Shown here piece by piece: positions 1-12,189 of a DNA stretch of 64,000 nucleotides. The notes below the pieces were generated by a model that did not search any database, had not been told where the DNA came from, and saw only the letters and a list, made by a program, of their open reading frames with translations. The position numbers were made by a program, and so were the translations under genes. Origin of the DNA: Algoriphagus algorifonticola. GTDB taxonomy: Bacteria > Bacteroidota > Bacteroidia > Cytophagales > Cyclobacteriaceae. How positions within the stretch are numbered: position 1 is the stretch's first letter; each line of letters opens with the position of its first letter. Location of the stretch: assembly GCF_007655305.1 (NCBI RefSeq), contig NZ_VLOG01000048.1, positions 25,917 to 89,916 of the forward strand, given 5' to 3'.

Positions 1-938
1 TCATTCGAGCTTCTGGAAGGGCTACTTTCATAGCGGGAGTTTTGTCCACCTCTAGAAGGGTAGGCAGATCTCTCATCTGATCTTATTTCTGAATTTCTTC
101 CACCTACATTTGCCGAACCTGCGCTTCTGGTGCTTCTCACCTGATCAGGACTTGATACTCTGGAGGGTCTTGCGTCCACAGTTCTGTCTCTTGAAGAAGA
201 TTGCAAATCAGGTCTGTAGATATCTACTGAATTTCTGGATACAGAAGCTCTTCCTGGACTACTGCTTTGTCTTACCTGATATACTGGAACTGTTCTTCTG
301 ATAGTTCTCTCTACCTCTCTTCTGCTAGGTCCTGTGATATAGGTGTTGTTATTATAAATTACCGTGTTATTGATGATCTTGGTTCGGTTGATAATCTTAA
401 CCCTATGATTGTATGGTGCATAATATCGGTAAGAATATCTGTCATAGATCCTGTTGCAAGGCAAGAAAACCCAATGATAAGTAGGAATGTTGATCCTCAC
501 ATTGACAGAAAAAGCCGGACCTAATGGAGCCCAACCATAATAACCACCCCCACTTCTCCAACTTACCCAGGCCGGTCCCCAATCATAACCCGGTATCCAA
601 GCCCAGCTTTGGAAGTAGTCATCGAAGTACCACCTTCCATAGTGAAATGGTGCCCAGCCCCAATCATAATAAGACACCCAGGTATTGCCATATTCAGTCA
701 TTACCCAATGGCCGTTGGTTCGGTAAGGATGAAAATCTCCCTGAACAGCAGGCAACCAAATGTATCCATGTCGAGCATCTTTGATCCAGTCTCCATAAGG
801 CTGTAATTCATCATAAAATACCTGAAATGAAACTCCATTCCAATCTTCTGCTTTGGAAGGTTGAGTGAATAAGATCCCTAAGAATACTATTCCAGCGAGT
901 ATGGACCGGTGCCAGTAATTTGAGAGTAGCTTTTTCAT
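1..938 (-). CDS. DUF6600-type exported protein, 3' end cut by window
   Basis: The frame is open from an ATG at 938 leftward through position 3, so about 312 residues are visible and the C-terminus is missing. The N-terminus has a basic start and a hydrophobic stretch ending near PSKAED, which looks like a signal peptide. Residues about 30-130 are rich in Trp, Tyr and Gly, with blocks such as YGDW, GHWVMTEYGNTWVSYYDWGW, FHYGRWYFDD and WIPGYDWGPAWVSW. These resemble the YXWGXW/DUF6600 family of envelope proteins. The visible C-terminal part is low-complexity and rich in Ser, Arg and Pro. Function is unknown; a cell-envelope role is inferred from export and composition. Confidence 0.75.
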   Translation of the reverse strand, partial: MKKLLSNYWHRSILAGIVFLGILFTQPSKAEDWNGVSFQVFYDELQPYGDWIKDARHGYIWLPAVQGDFHPYRTNGHWVMTEYGNTWVSYYDWGWAPFHYGRWYFDDYFQSWAWIPGYDWGPAWVSWRSGGGYYGWAPLGPAFSVNVRINIPTYHWVFLPCNRIYDRYSYRYYAPYNHRVKIINRTKIINNTVIYNNNTYITGPSRREVERTIRRTVPVYQVRQSSSPGRASVSRNSVDIYRPDLQSSSRDRTVDARPSRVSSPDQVRSTRSAGSANVGGRNSEIRSDERSAYPSRGGQNSRYESSPSRSSN

Positions 939-1300
939 TTGTTTGTGGTTTAAAGTGGGAAATCTGGATTTTCCGGCTGGTTGGTTTTAATTTATAGATG
1001 CATCTTTCTCAGTAAAGGTTGCATTCTCATAGAAACTAAAATCAAGCCAATCTTTCGAGCTTTCATGAAAATCCAGTTGGTTCATTGGTATTATCGTAAA
1101 AAATTAATAGAAGGTTCGGTGATAATATTTCATTTTAATGAAAAATACCTAATAAAAATATACACTTATATAAAAAAATTAAGTTATGCTTATTTTTAGG
1201 GATAAAAGTTTTTCCAAAGCAAATAAGCTTTCAGTAAAAACTAGCCTGAAAATGGGGGTTTTCTCAGAAATTGAGATTGATAGAAAAAATTGAAATTTTT
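939..1300. other. Intergenic gap, no gene seen
   Basis: AT-rich spacer between two leftward genes. A short rightward frame at 981-1199 has no recognisable protein character and is not called. It presumably contains the promoter of the DUF6600 gene near 938. Confidence 0.5.
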
Positions 1301-2302
1301 TTAGATTTTTTTTGAAGTCAACTGATCCATTGCCCAGTTTGCTTTGGAAGCGGTGATTCCTGTGCTTGGACAGCTGCTTTTTCCAAGCAATTCCGAGACA
1401 ATGCTTTCTATGAGAGGTTGCTGAATATGCTTGGGTAGATCTACTTGATAGTGGTAAGGTTCTTTCCCGTCTTTAAAAACTGTGAACTCTCCTTTACCAA
1501 AGGTTTCCACTTTGATTTGACCTTTGCTTCCGTCTATCACGATTTCATCCTTTTCTGCTGACTTGGAACTGGTGAAGCACCAGTTTCCGGTTGCCAAAAC
1601 TCCGTTTTTAAAGGCAAAAGACCCGACAACAATATCCTCTGCTTCATAGGCTTGCGCTTGGTTGCTACAAAGCCCATTAGCAAAAATGATATCTCCAAAA
1701 AAGAAAGCCAGCAGGTCCAATTGATGGGAGGCCAAATCAAAGAAGTAGCCACCTCCTGATATTTCCGGCTGAATTCTCCAGTTGTTTTCCAACTGTGCAA
1801 TAATTTCAGGCTCAACCACCTGTTTCATATTGATGTGAACAGTCCGTATATCTCCAATATGTCCTTCATTTATTAACTCTTTGATTTTGACAAAATGAGG
1901 GAGCGCTCTTCGATAATAGGCAACAAATAAAGGCACCTCATGCTTTTCACATACCTGGATCATTTCCAGACATTCTGCATAATTTCTAGCCATGGGTTTT
2001 TCCACATATACCGGTTTTCCAGCCTCTGCAGCCAATTTGGATAGTTCCAGGTGTACATGTGGAGGTGTGGCTATGTAGACTGCATTGACTTTGGGGTCAT
2101 GAATCAGTTGTTGCGCATCCGTATACCAAGTATCTATTCCATGCCTTTGGGCATAATCCTTTACTTTTTCTTCTGATCTGCGCATGACAGCTACTATCTT
2201 GCTATTTGGGATTTTGTCCATGGCAGGAGCTGATTTGACCTCACATACATCCCCAACTCCGATAATACCCCAGCAAACTTCCGAATGATTAAACTTCTTC
2301 AT
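1301..2302 (-). CDS. Gfo/Idh/MocA family oxidoreductase
   Basis: 333 residues, predicted cytoplasmic NAD(P)-dependent sugar or polyol dehydrogenase. The N-terminal Rossmann fold shows a GVGDV nucleotide-binding turn (residues 15-19), then YIATPPHVH (76-84) and the diagnostic EKP motif (101-103, in VEKPMARN). The C-terminal half is the alpha/beta substrate domain, with GGGYFFDLASHQLD containing the usual metal or substrate His. Length is normal and there is no signal peptide, unlike the Tat-exported homologue at 5493-6959. The substrate cannot be read from sequence. The gene stands alone, followed leftward by an AT-rich gap. Confidence 0.85.
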   Translation of the reverse strand: MKKFNHSEVCWGIIGVGDVCEVKSAPAMDKIPNSKIVAVMRRSEEKVKDYAQRHGIDTWYTDAQQLIHDPKVNAVYIATPPHVHLELSKLAAEAGKPVYVEKPMARNYAECLEMIQVCEKHEVPLFVAYYRRALPHFVKIKELINEGHIGDIRTVHINMKQVVEPEIIAQLENNWRIQPEISGGGYFFDLASHQLDLLAFFFGDIIFANGLCSNQAQAYEAEDIVVGSFAFKNGVLATGNWCFTSSKSAEKDEIVIDGSKGQIKVETFGKGEFTVFKDGKEPYHYQVDLPKHIQQPLIESIVSELLGKSSCPSTGITASKANWAMDQLTSKKI

Positions 2303-2540
2303 GCTTAAAAATAGGGGGAGAAAAGGCTATTTAAAAATCAAAAAGCGTTTGGATTGTTTTTTTTAAAGACCACCTCGGTAATCCACCACGGACAAGTCGT
2401 CCGTCAGGTAATACGTGCATCTTTTACTCTAGCTTTTCGGGTCACCATGGAGGTGGAATACGCTTAAGAAGAAGAGCAACTTTTTGAACAGCTCCCGAAA
2501 ACATGTATACATGATCATGTTATTTGAAAAACGGAGAGTG

Positions 2541-2880
2541 GGACTAAGCGTAGTCCCCCTCTGGGAGTAGAATCATGGTTAGGACTAGGTGTAGAGTGTC
2601 CACCCTGCAAACCGGCCTCTCCCTAAAAAGCTTTACTAAAGCTTTTTGTAACGCTCGATCCTACCTTCATATGAATACAAATTTGTAATTTGCTTATGAT
2701 AAAAGACGATTAAAATGAACCAATTGCAAATTGGAAAGGATATGAGGGTAGGACAAGGTGTTAAGAAATCTTCCCTTTGGAAGATTTTAACCTTGGGCCA
2801 GCATGCAGGGCGGGAAAACTTCACCCAGCCTCAATCGGCACTTCAGAGCTGCTTTGGAGAATCTACGCCTAGGGGGGGGA
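2541..2880. repeat. REPIN/MITE-like element with long imperfect inverted arms
   Basis: The left part (2581-2694) is clearly similar to 43001-43113, which lies directly upstream of a RAYT transposase remnant. Here the same arm is followed at 2725-2813 by an imperfect reverse complement of itself; shared blocks include CCTACC, TCATAT and AATTTGC. A single-stranded copy would fold into a long hairpin. A small hairpin, GGGACTAAGCGTAGTCCC, sits at 2541-2558. No coding sequence is supported inside. This is best read as a non-autonomous element mobilised by the RAYT family. Confidence 0.65.
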
Positions 2881-2884
2881 ACTA

Positions 2885-3151
2885 ATGAATAAACTAGCAC
2901 TTAAACTAGCACTTGCTTTCTTTTGCCTATACGGCTTATTTAATTTTACTGGTATTATATTTTTTTCGGGCTGGTCTAAGCCTACTACTTTGGATTCTAT
3001 TGTAAAGGCTTTTTACAAATTTCCTGTTGATTGGGTGCATTTAATTGTAGAAATCTCCGGATGGTTCCTATTATTGAATATACTATTTTGGTCGGTCGTT
3101 TTTTATCTTCTTGTGTTCCTCATTATCAAGATAAGTCTACGTTTTAGATAA
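2885..3151 (+). CDS. Small membrane protein, unknown function
   Basis: 88 residues with two hydrophobic segments (about residues 5-30 and 58-85) and a short polar loop between. I do not recognise a family. Support for a real gene: a purine-rich stretch (AGGGGGGGGAAC) lies just before the ATG, and a strong terminator hairpin at 3175-3203 follows the stop by 25 nt. It abuts the repeat element on its left, so it could have arrived with or beside that element. Confidence 0.5.
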   Translation: MNKLALKLALAFFCLYGLFNFTGIIFFSGWSKPTTLDSIVKAFYKFPVDWVHLIVEISGWFLLLNILFWSVVFYLLVFLIIKISLRFR

Positions 3152-3174
3152 GGAAAAATGACAAGAATTTATTT

Positions 3175-3203
3175 AAAGCCTTGCAGGCATGCAGGGCTTT
3201 TTT
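3175..3203 (+). terminator. Rho-independent terminator after the small membrane protein gene
   Basis: AAAGCCTTGCA, loop GGCA, TGCAGGGCTTT, then a T run: an 11-bp stem with one G-T wobble. It supports transcription of the 2885-3151 gene. The rest of 3204-3585 is AT-rich, and I see no further gene in it. Confidence 0.75.
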
Positions 3204-3585
3204 ACTTGGTGGTGTACGCTTTTCTGTATTATCATCCTTGCTGTGAGTAAAAAAAATTGATTAGGACTAGTCGTGATTTGCAAGTACCTTTATATAAATA
3301 TAAAATTGGAATTTGTTTAGGCTATAGAACCCAATGAAGTAAGACCTGTCAGAATTGGTGGAATATACATTGGATTTGTAAACTTTTCCAGTGCTTAATT
3401 TATCTGTAGTGGAGCTAAGGAGAGAGCATATAAAAATAATTATCCAACATAGCCTCTTTCTATCAAATATATATAATGTTTTAATCTATATATGTTCGTA
3501 ACATTTATTATATATTAACGTTATATATAGTGTAAGTCATTTAAAGATTTATAATAATTTGTTTCATCTTAAATTTTAACCAATC

Positions 3586-4170
3586 ATGAAGTTATTTAAT
3601 TTTAAAAATATATTTAGTTTAATATTTGCTAATTTTCTCCTTGTTGGCTTTGCGTTGAGCCAGACAGTCTATACCGATAAAAGAGAAGGTGCTGATTTGT
3701 CTGAATATCAAACCTACAATTGGGTTTTTGAAAAAGATATGATCCCAAACGATCAAATGCTAGTGAGTGATGATATGGTGTTGGTCTATAACAATTTGAC
3801 AGCCAGAAGTCATTTGAAAGAAGCTATCGAGACTCAAATGAAAGCTAGAGGATTTATCTTGGATGAGAAAGATCCTGATATGTTAGTCAACTTTCAGATT
3901 TTGGAAGAAGACACAGAATTGAGAACCTACACTATGACAAATGGTCAAGATTATTTAGGATTTGGTCCAAGGTCAGTGTCCACTAAAATGGTACCTGTGA
4001 AAGAAGGGACTGTAATAGTTAACTTTATGGATGCTACTACAGGTAATCAATTATGGCAAGGATTTGCCTCAGGTGCCTTCAATGAAACTGACATGAAGAA
4101 TATGTCAATTTTAGATAGAAAGTTGATTTCTATATTTAATGATTTCAACTTTGACCTATTTGGAGAATAA
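3586..4170 (+). CDS. DUF4136 domain-containing exported protein
   Basis: 194 residues. Residues 1-25 form a signal peptide with a likely cleavage after ALS/Q. The mature part matches the DUF4136 pattern of Bacteroidota: an early YQTYNW block, then DPDMLVNF (about residues 97-104), then VNFMDATTGNQLWQGFASG (about 146-164), and a short C-terminal helix. Members are small envelope proteins, often lipoproteins, of unknown function. No lipobox Cys is visible here, so it is probably a soluble periplasmic form. It is monocistronic, with a clear terminator just downstream. Confidence 0.8.
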   Translation: MKLFNFKNIFSLIFANFLLVGFALSQTVYTDKREGADLSEYQTYNWVFEKDMIPNDQMLVSDDMVLVYNNLTARSHLKEAIETQMKARGFILDEKDPDMLVNFQILEEDTELRTYTMTNGQDYLGFGPRSVSTKMVPVKEGTVIVNFMDATTGNQLWQGFASGAFNETDMKNMSILDRKLISIFNDFNFDLFGE

Positions 4171-4192
4171 AATAATTAGTTAAATAATAAGG

Positions 4193-4219
4193 GAGACTGG
4201 TTTCAGTCTCTCTTTTTTT
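4193..4219 (+). terminator. Terminator of the DUF4136 gene
   Basis: GAGACTG, loop GTTT, CAGTCTC, followed by TCTTTTTTT. A perfect 7-bp stem 22 nt after the stop codon. Confidence 0.85.
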
Positions 4220-4414
4220 ATGTCTAATCAAGTCGAATTAAAGGTAAAAACTTACGACGTGAATTTCGCCTATTTGTCTTCTGTCAGGTAGACACTTATA
4301 AATAAGAGATTAAATGAAATTTTGAAAATTCATTGATTTCGGGGTTCATTTATCCGTTATTAAGAATTAGTGTAAGCTATAATGACCATATTCAGGTCCG
4401 ACCAAGAATTTCTC

Positions 4415-4530
4415 TTTTATTCTTCGTTCTTTTGGCTTGAACCAAAAGAACCAAAAGTTCAAGACGCAGCAAAGCTCCAGCCGCACAAGGCCGGACGCTG
4501 GCCCCCTGCTGCGTCAGGCCACCGCGCCCT
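4415..4530. repeat. Dispersed palindromic repeat of Bacteroidota type
   Basis: Contains TTCTTTTGG-CTTGAA-CCAAAAGAA (4427-4450, perfect 9-bp arms), then GACGCAGC (4463-4470) paired with GCTGCGTC (4508-4515) around a GC-rich loop. This CCAAAAGAACCAAAAGTTCAAG-like element is common between genes in Cytophagales and relatives. It is much more GC-rich than its surroundings. The 4171-4667 gap holds no gene. Confidence 0.6.
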
Positions 4531-4667
4531 CACTAAATAGATTTTTCACTTAAAAAATGATTAGACAAAAGTTTATTTTTGGATAGTTCTGTCATTTCCA
4601 TTTTTTGTAAATTCGCAAAATATTTAAGACTCAAGGTGACATTAGGCTAATTTATTAGCCAGTTTTT

Positions 4668-5159
4668 TTAGTTTCTTTTTCGAACCAAACTGTCAGCAGG
4701 GTAGGTAGCTTGCAGGTAGGCTAGTTGCTCTTTGGCCCAGTTTATTAAAATTTCCCTCTCCTCATCTGATAAATTTGCCTCGGGGTGTAATCCGAAATTA
4801 GTATAGGAATCTAAAGGCATTTCCTTTTCTTCCATTACTTCAACTACTTCCTCCAATTTATGATATTGAATTGCCAATGGGCGATTGGTAAATTCAGAAA
4901 AATTCAGGTGTCGCTTGCCATCAGTAACATGACTATTCAACCAATAGCCCACAGGTTCGATCTGACTATACCAAGGATAAATGGTTTGATTGGTATGGCA
5001 ATCATTACAGGCATTTTTAAAGATGGTCTGCACATTGTCTGGTATATTATAGCTTTTTGAAATATCAAACTCGTAATTGGCAGACTCATTCTTTTCATAA
5101 GGAATGAATTGAACAGCAATGAGTATAATCAAAATTGCTATGCTGATTTTCTTAATCAT
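4668..5159 (-). CDS. Haem-binding domain protein (monohaem c-type cytochrome)
   Basis: 163 residues. An N-terminal hydrophobic helix (residues 1-18) works as signal or anchor. One c-type haem site, CNDCH, is at residues 51-55, followed by the family block QTIYPWYSQIEPVGYWLNSH. The Met in EKEMPLDSY is the likely distal ligand. The pattern matches the Haem_bd family (small Bacteroidota periplasmic cytochromes). A role in periplasmic electron transfer, possibly to exported dehydrogenases such as the neighbouring Tat-exported oxidoreductase, is an inference from context. Confidence 0.8.
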   Translation of the reverse strand: MIKKISIAILIILIAVQFIPYEKNESANYEFDISKSYNIPDNVQTIFKNACNDCHTNQTIYPWYSQIEPVGYWLNSHVTDGKRHLNFSEFTNRPLAIQYHKLEEVVEVMEEKEMPLDSYTNFGLHPEANLSDEEREILINWAKEQLAYLQATYPADSLVRKRN

Positions 5160-5205
5160 ATTGTTGGGTGTTTTAATTTTTCAGAAATATAAGACTATGA
5201 AGCGT

Positions 5206-5415
5206 TCATTTCGAAGATTTTGGATGAAATCTCAATCCGTCAATTACTAAACATAGCCCTGCTTGAAATACAATCAGAGCAGCGGCCCCATACCAAAACC
5301 ATTCATTTCCGGAAAGCTTTTGCAATCCTGCATCAATAGCCATTGAGAGACCAGTTCCCGTGAGAAGCAGACCCAATACAGATTGGATTAACCAGCGAGT
5401 GTATAAATTTTTCAT
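5206..5415 (-). CDS. Small membrane protein, two predicted helices
   Basis: 69 residues from the ATG at 5415 (MKNLYTRW). An in-frame ATG at 5439 would add 8 residues but sits almost against the terminator of the upstream gene, so the inner start is preferred. Two hydrophobic segments (about residues 7-27 and 41-61) are separated by a short loop containing NEWFWYG. I do not recognise the family. It lies between two envelope redox genes on the same strand, so it may be co-transcribed with the cytochrome gene 46 bp downstream. Confidence 0.5.
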   Translation of the reverse strand: MKNLYTRWLIQSVLGLLLTGTGLSMAIDAGLQKLSGNEWFWYGAAALIVFQAGLCLVIDGLRFHPKSSK

Positions 5416-5442
5416 GAAGCTAATTTTATCATTTATCATAAT

Positions 5443-5477
5443 GAAAAAAGCCCTTTCGACAGCATTCGAAAGGGCTT
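5443..5477 (-). terminator. Terminator of the Tat-exported oxidoreductase gene
   Basis: Perfect 12-bp stem, AAGCCCTTTCGA (5448-5459) and TCGAAAGGGCTT (5466-5477), with a 6-nt loop. On the minus strand it is followed by a T run. It lies 15 nt after the stop of the leftward gene. Confidence 0.9.
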
Positions 5478-5492
5478 AAGTAGACTTGAAAT

Positions 5493-6959
5493 CTAAACTT
5501 CAAATCCTTTTCTATACTGTCTACCAACAAATTGATTGGCTTCCTCCAGATTGGTAATTCGCATATTTTCGCCGTCCCAGAGTAGTTTTTTTCTGGCAAA
5601 AAACTCCATTCTACCCTGACTGTTTTCCTTGCGAAGCATATAGCTTCGGATGGCCAAATTACCCATCAATACTGTTTCTGTCATAGGACCTGCATAGTCA
5701 AAGGATGAAGTCAAGCCTTGGTGTTCTTTGCTGCCAAACCCAGCTTTACATGCTTCGACCCATAGTCTCTGATGGCCATATTCTCTTTCAAAACCTTCTT
5801 CAGACTGTGGTCCCATTTCTGTGGTTCCGTCATTGAGGTAGAGTTTAGGCATCAATGGGGATGAATCATTGATATTGGTGGAAATGATTCCTTTTTCACC
5901 AATAATTAATACTCCATTGGCAGAGTTTGCTCCTCCAATATCCTCATTGGCAGGGATGATGTCAGGATGAGAAGGGCGGATACCTCCGTCGCTCCAGGTC
6001 ATTTCAATTTTTGACTTACTTTTTGGCGTAGCGTCAAAATGTAAGGTGATGAAAGAGGACGCAGGGCATCCCTCAGGATGGTAATCCGGAGTCCACATTT
6101 GGCTGAATACAGAGCCTACACTACATTCTGCATCAGTCGGGTATTTCAATCCTAAAGTTCTGAACGGAATATCAATCAAATGACATCCTACATCGCCCAA
6201 TGCACCTGTTCCGTAATCCCACCAACCTCTCCAATTGAATGGATGAAGGTTAGGAGTAAAAGGAATCTCAGGTGCCGGTCCTAACCATAAATCCCAGTTT
6301 AGTGCATCCGGTTTGGCTCCGGGCTCTGCTTTGGGGAAAGCTCCGCCTTGTGGCCAAACAGGTCTGTTGGTCCAAACCTGAACTTTGGAAATAGCACCGA
6401 TTTTATCTTCATCTATCCATTGCTGCACCAGCTTCAATAGGGGGTTGGAACCACCTTGATTTCCCATTTGAGTAACTACCTTCTGGCTTCTTGCCATTTC
6501 TGTCAGCATTCTAGCCTCACGGATATTATGGGTCATGGGCTTCTGCACGTACACATGCTTATTTCTCTCCATCGCATATTTGGCTGCAGGCCCATGCACA
6601 TGATCTGGGGTAGAAATGGTCACAGCATCTATTTCAGGCATCTTATCCAACATTTCCCGATAGTCGGCAAAAAGCTTGGCTTTGGGGAAATTGTCAACTG
6701 AACGTTTGGCTGAACCTGCAAAATCAACGTCACAAAGAGCGATGACTCTTTCTCTTCCTCCTACTGAAGCAAGTTCTATATCACTGGCACCTTTTCCTCC
6801 GGCACCTATTGCTGCCAATACCAGTTGATCAGAAGGAGCTGTAAATCCAACTCCTCCCAGTACATTTCTAGGTACTATAAAAAAAGAAGAGGCAATGGCT
6901 GCATTTTTAATAAACTCTCTCCGGGACTGTCCAGAACCGGTTTTTTTAGGGTCTTTCAT
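5493..6959 (-). CDS. Tat-exported Gfo/Idh/MocA family oxidoreductase
   Basis: 488 residues. The N-terminus has a twin-arginine signal (SRREFIKNAAIASSFF, residues 14-29), so a folded cofactor-loaded enzyme is exported to the periplasm. The Rossmann domain follows: LAAIGAGGKGASDIE near residue 50, DAVTISTPDHVHGPAA, and the family motif as QKPMTHN. The C-terminal substrate domain includes the GWWDYGTGALGDVGCHLID block. This is the long bacterial secreted subfamily, often found near sugar-degradation genes in Bacteroidota. Exported members can oxidise or interconvert keto-sugars with tightly bound NAD(P); the substrate here is unknown. A strong terminator follows. Confidence 0.85.
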   Translation of the reverse strand: MKDPKKTGSGQSRREFIKNAAIASSFFIVPRNVLGGVGFTAPSDQLVLAAIGAGGKGASDIELASVGGRERVIALCDVDFAGSAKRSVDNFPKAKLFADYREMLDKMPEIDAVTISTPDHVHGPAAKYAMERNKHVYVQKPMTHNIREARMLTEMARSQKVVTQMGNQGGSNPLLKLVQQWIDEDKIGAISKVQVWTNRPVWPQGGAFPKAEPGAKPDALNWDLWLGPAPEIPFTPNLHPFNWRGWWDYGTGALGDVGCHLIDIPFRTLGLKYPTDAECSVGSVFSQMWTPDYHPEGCPASSFITLHFDATPKSKSKIEMTWSDGGIRPSHPDIIPANEDIGGANSANGVLIIGEKGIISTNINDSSPLMPKLYLNDGTTEMGPQSEEGFEREYGHQRLWVEACKAGFGSKEHQGLTSSFDYAGPMTETVLMGNLAIRSYMLRKENSQGRMEFFARKKLLWDGENMRITNLEEANQFVGRQYRKGFEV

Positions 6960-7074
6960 GGGTTGGTTAATTGAGGTTTAATAGTTTAAAATTGATTGGA
7001 GAATCTGAATTTAAGGCTTCTTGAATATTATTGGCAAAGTTTATTGTTTATCGGTCAAATTTTGGGTTGGGATT

Positions 7075-10764
<3,690 letters not shown>

Positions 10765-10781
10765 TAAAAGCTAAGCAAGTC

Positions 10782-10814
10782 AAAGGCTGGAATGGTTAAA
10801 CTTCCAGCCTTTTT
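10782..10814 (+). terminator. Terminator of the GH97 gene
   Basis: AAAGGCTGGAA (10782-10792), 9-nt loop, TTCCAGCCTTTTT (10802-10814). Perfect stem followed by T residues, 18 nt after the stop. Confidence 0.9.
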
Positions 10815-10855
10815 GCTAGGTATAATCAAGATAAACAGTATTCACTTTTTGAGCC

Positions 10856-12016
10856 TTATTTCCAAGGCAATACCTTGAAAACTATTTCCTGATACTGATT
10901 TCTCTCATAGAGTATGCCCAGCTTGTTTTGATCGAGTTTCACCAGATCAGAATAAGCTGTCCAAGGTAAAAGGGCTGAGTCTCCAGTGTAATCGACGGGA
11001 ATCATATGGTCCCATGTTTGGCCTTCGTCATAACTGATTTTGATAGTCAGATAATTGCGTTCTTCCGTATCTGCGGCATTTGAATGTGCCAAAATGGTTT
11101 TGCCTTCTATTTCACCAATAGACAAAATAGATGCCTGACAAACGGGGTCTGGTAACTGATCTTCAAAATGAACATTTTCCCAAGTTTGGCCTCCGTCTGA
11201 GGAGTAGGCCAAAATCCTCTGCGGGATATCACCACGTTGATTTCTGATGCTCATCATCATGCGTCCATTACTTATTTCGGCAGCGATGGATTCATTTGAA
11301 CCGGGAATATCTATGGACTCAGATAATGAAAAACTATTGCCATGATCATCTGTAAAAAAACCATGGGCTTGATATTCTGAAAAATTGTCTTGCGGATCTC
11401 CTTTAGAATGATTGGCTGCTACATAGATTCTTCCTTTGTAGGGACCTTCTTGAAACTGAAATGCATGCCCCGGAGTGTTTGCATAATGTCTCCAATCTTC
11501 CGGGTTTTGATAGGCAGGATTGAAACTCGGATTATTGGGTTTGTGAACTTGTAGGGTAATATTTTCTGGAGTTTCCCAAGTTCTTCCCAAATCGAAGGAT
11601 TTCATCATCCAAACTTCCCGCACACCCTTATTCATCCGAATATCATATTCATGGTTATTTCCAGTATTGTAAAAAAGGATGATGACGCCATGGGGGTATT
11701 TAGGGTCAAACAGGTCAACGACCGGGGCTGGGTTTCCAGCCTGTAAGCTGTCATAATCCACCAATGTTTGAATAGGAGACCAGGTATGTCCACCATCCAA
11801 GCTTCTTTTCATGACCAAATTGATATCCCCAAAGTCATCGGTTCCATTTACTCTACCTTCTGCAAAAGCCAGTAAATCTCCATTTGGCAATGAAATAATG
11901 GCAGGAATACGGTAGATGGCATGACCTTCTTGACCTGCCTCGAAAACTGGGGTTTCCTGACAGAAGCCGATTACACTGTAAAAAAGGAATAGTAAAAAGA
12001 GGCTGATTTTCTTCAC
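10856..12016 (-). CDS. Exported sialidase-family protein (BNR/Asp-box, GH33-like)
   Basis: About 386 residues from a GTG at 12016 (KKISLFLLFLFY signal peptide); a TTG two codons earlier is also possible. The mature protein opens with the sialidase YRIPAI motif (Arg of the catalytic triad) and LLAFAEGR. Several Asp-boxes follow: SLDGGHTW, SFDLGRTW, SSDGGQTW and SYDEGQTW. This is the six-bladed propeller pattern of exo-sialidases, which release terminal sialic acid from glycans. Some relatives have other or unknown substrates. It is transcribed divergently from a sulfatase, suggesting degradation of sulfated, sialylated host-type glycans. Confidence 0.8.
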   Translation of the reverse strand: MKKISLFLLFLFYSVIGFCQETPVFEAGQEGHAIYRIPAIISLPNGDLLAFAEGRVNGTDDFGDINLVMKRSLDGGHTWSPIQTLVDYDSLQAGNPAPVVDLFDPKYPHGVIILFYNTGNNHEYDIRMNKGVREVWMMKSFDLGRTWETPENITLQVHKPNNPSFNPAYQNPEDWRHYANTPGHAFQFQEGPYKGRIYVAANHSKGDPQDNFSEYQAHGFFTDDHGNSFSLSESIDIPGSNESIAAEISNGRMMMSIRNQRGDIPQRILAYSSDGGQTWENVHFEDQLPDPVCQASILSIGEIEGKTILAHSNAADTEERNYLTIKISYDEGQTWDHMIPVDYTGDSALLPWTAYSDLVKLDQNKLGILYERNQYQEIVFKVLPWK

Positions 12017-12189
12017 AATCAAGGGTATTTTGGGTTTCTCAAATTTAAGGATGTCCCCAATTTATGGAAAGCCAACTTGACTATTCGGGCAATTTTTTCG
12101 ATTAAGAGGGGCAATTATGTGAACGGGTAATTTTGTCTCCATAAGTTTTTTAGATTTAGGGTATCTCACTAAACCCAGCAATAAATCTT

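Noticed and set aside
110..806. Several overlapping rightward reading frames near the left end
   Set aside because: They are shadows of the leftward DUF6600-type gene, whose translation is clearly family-like.
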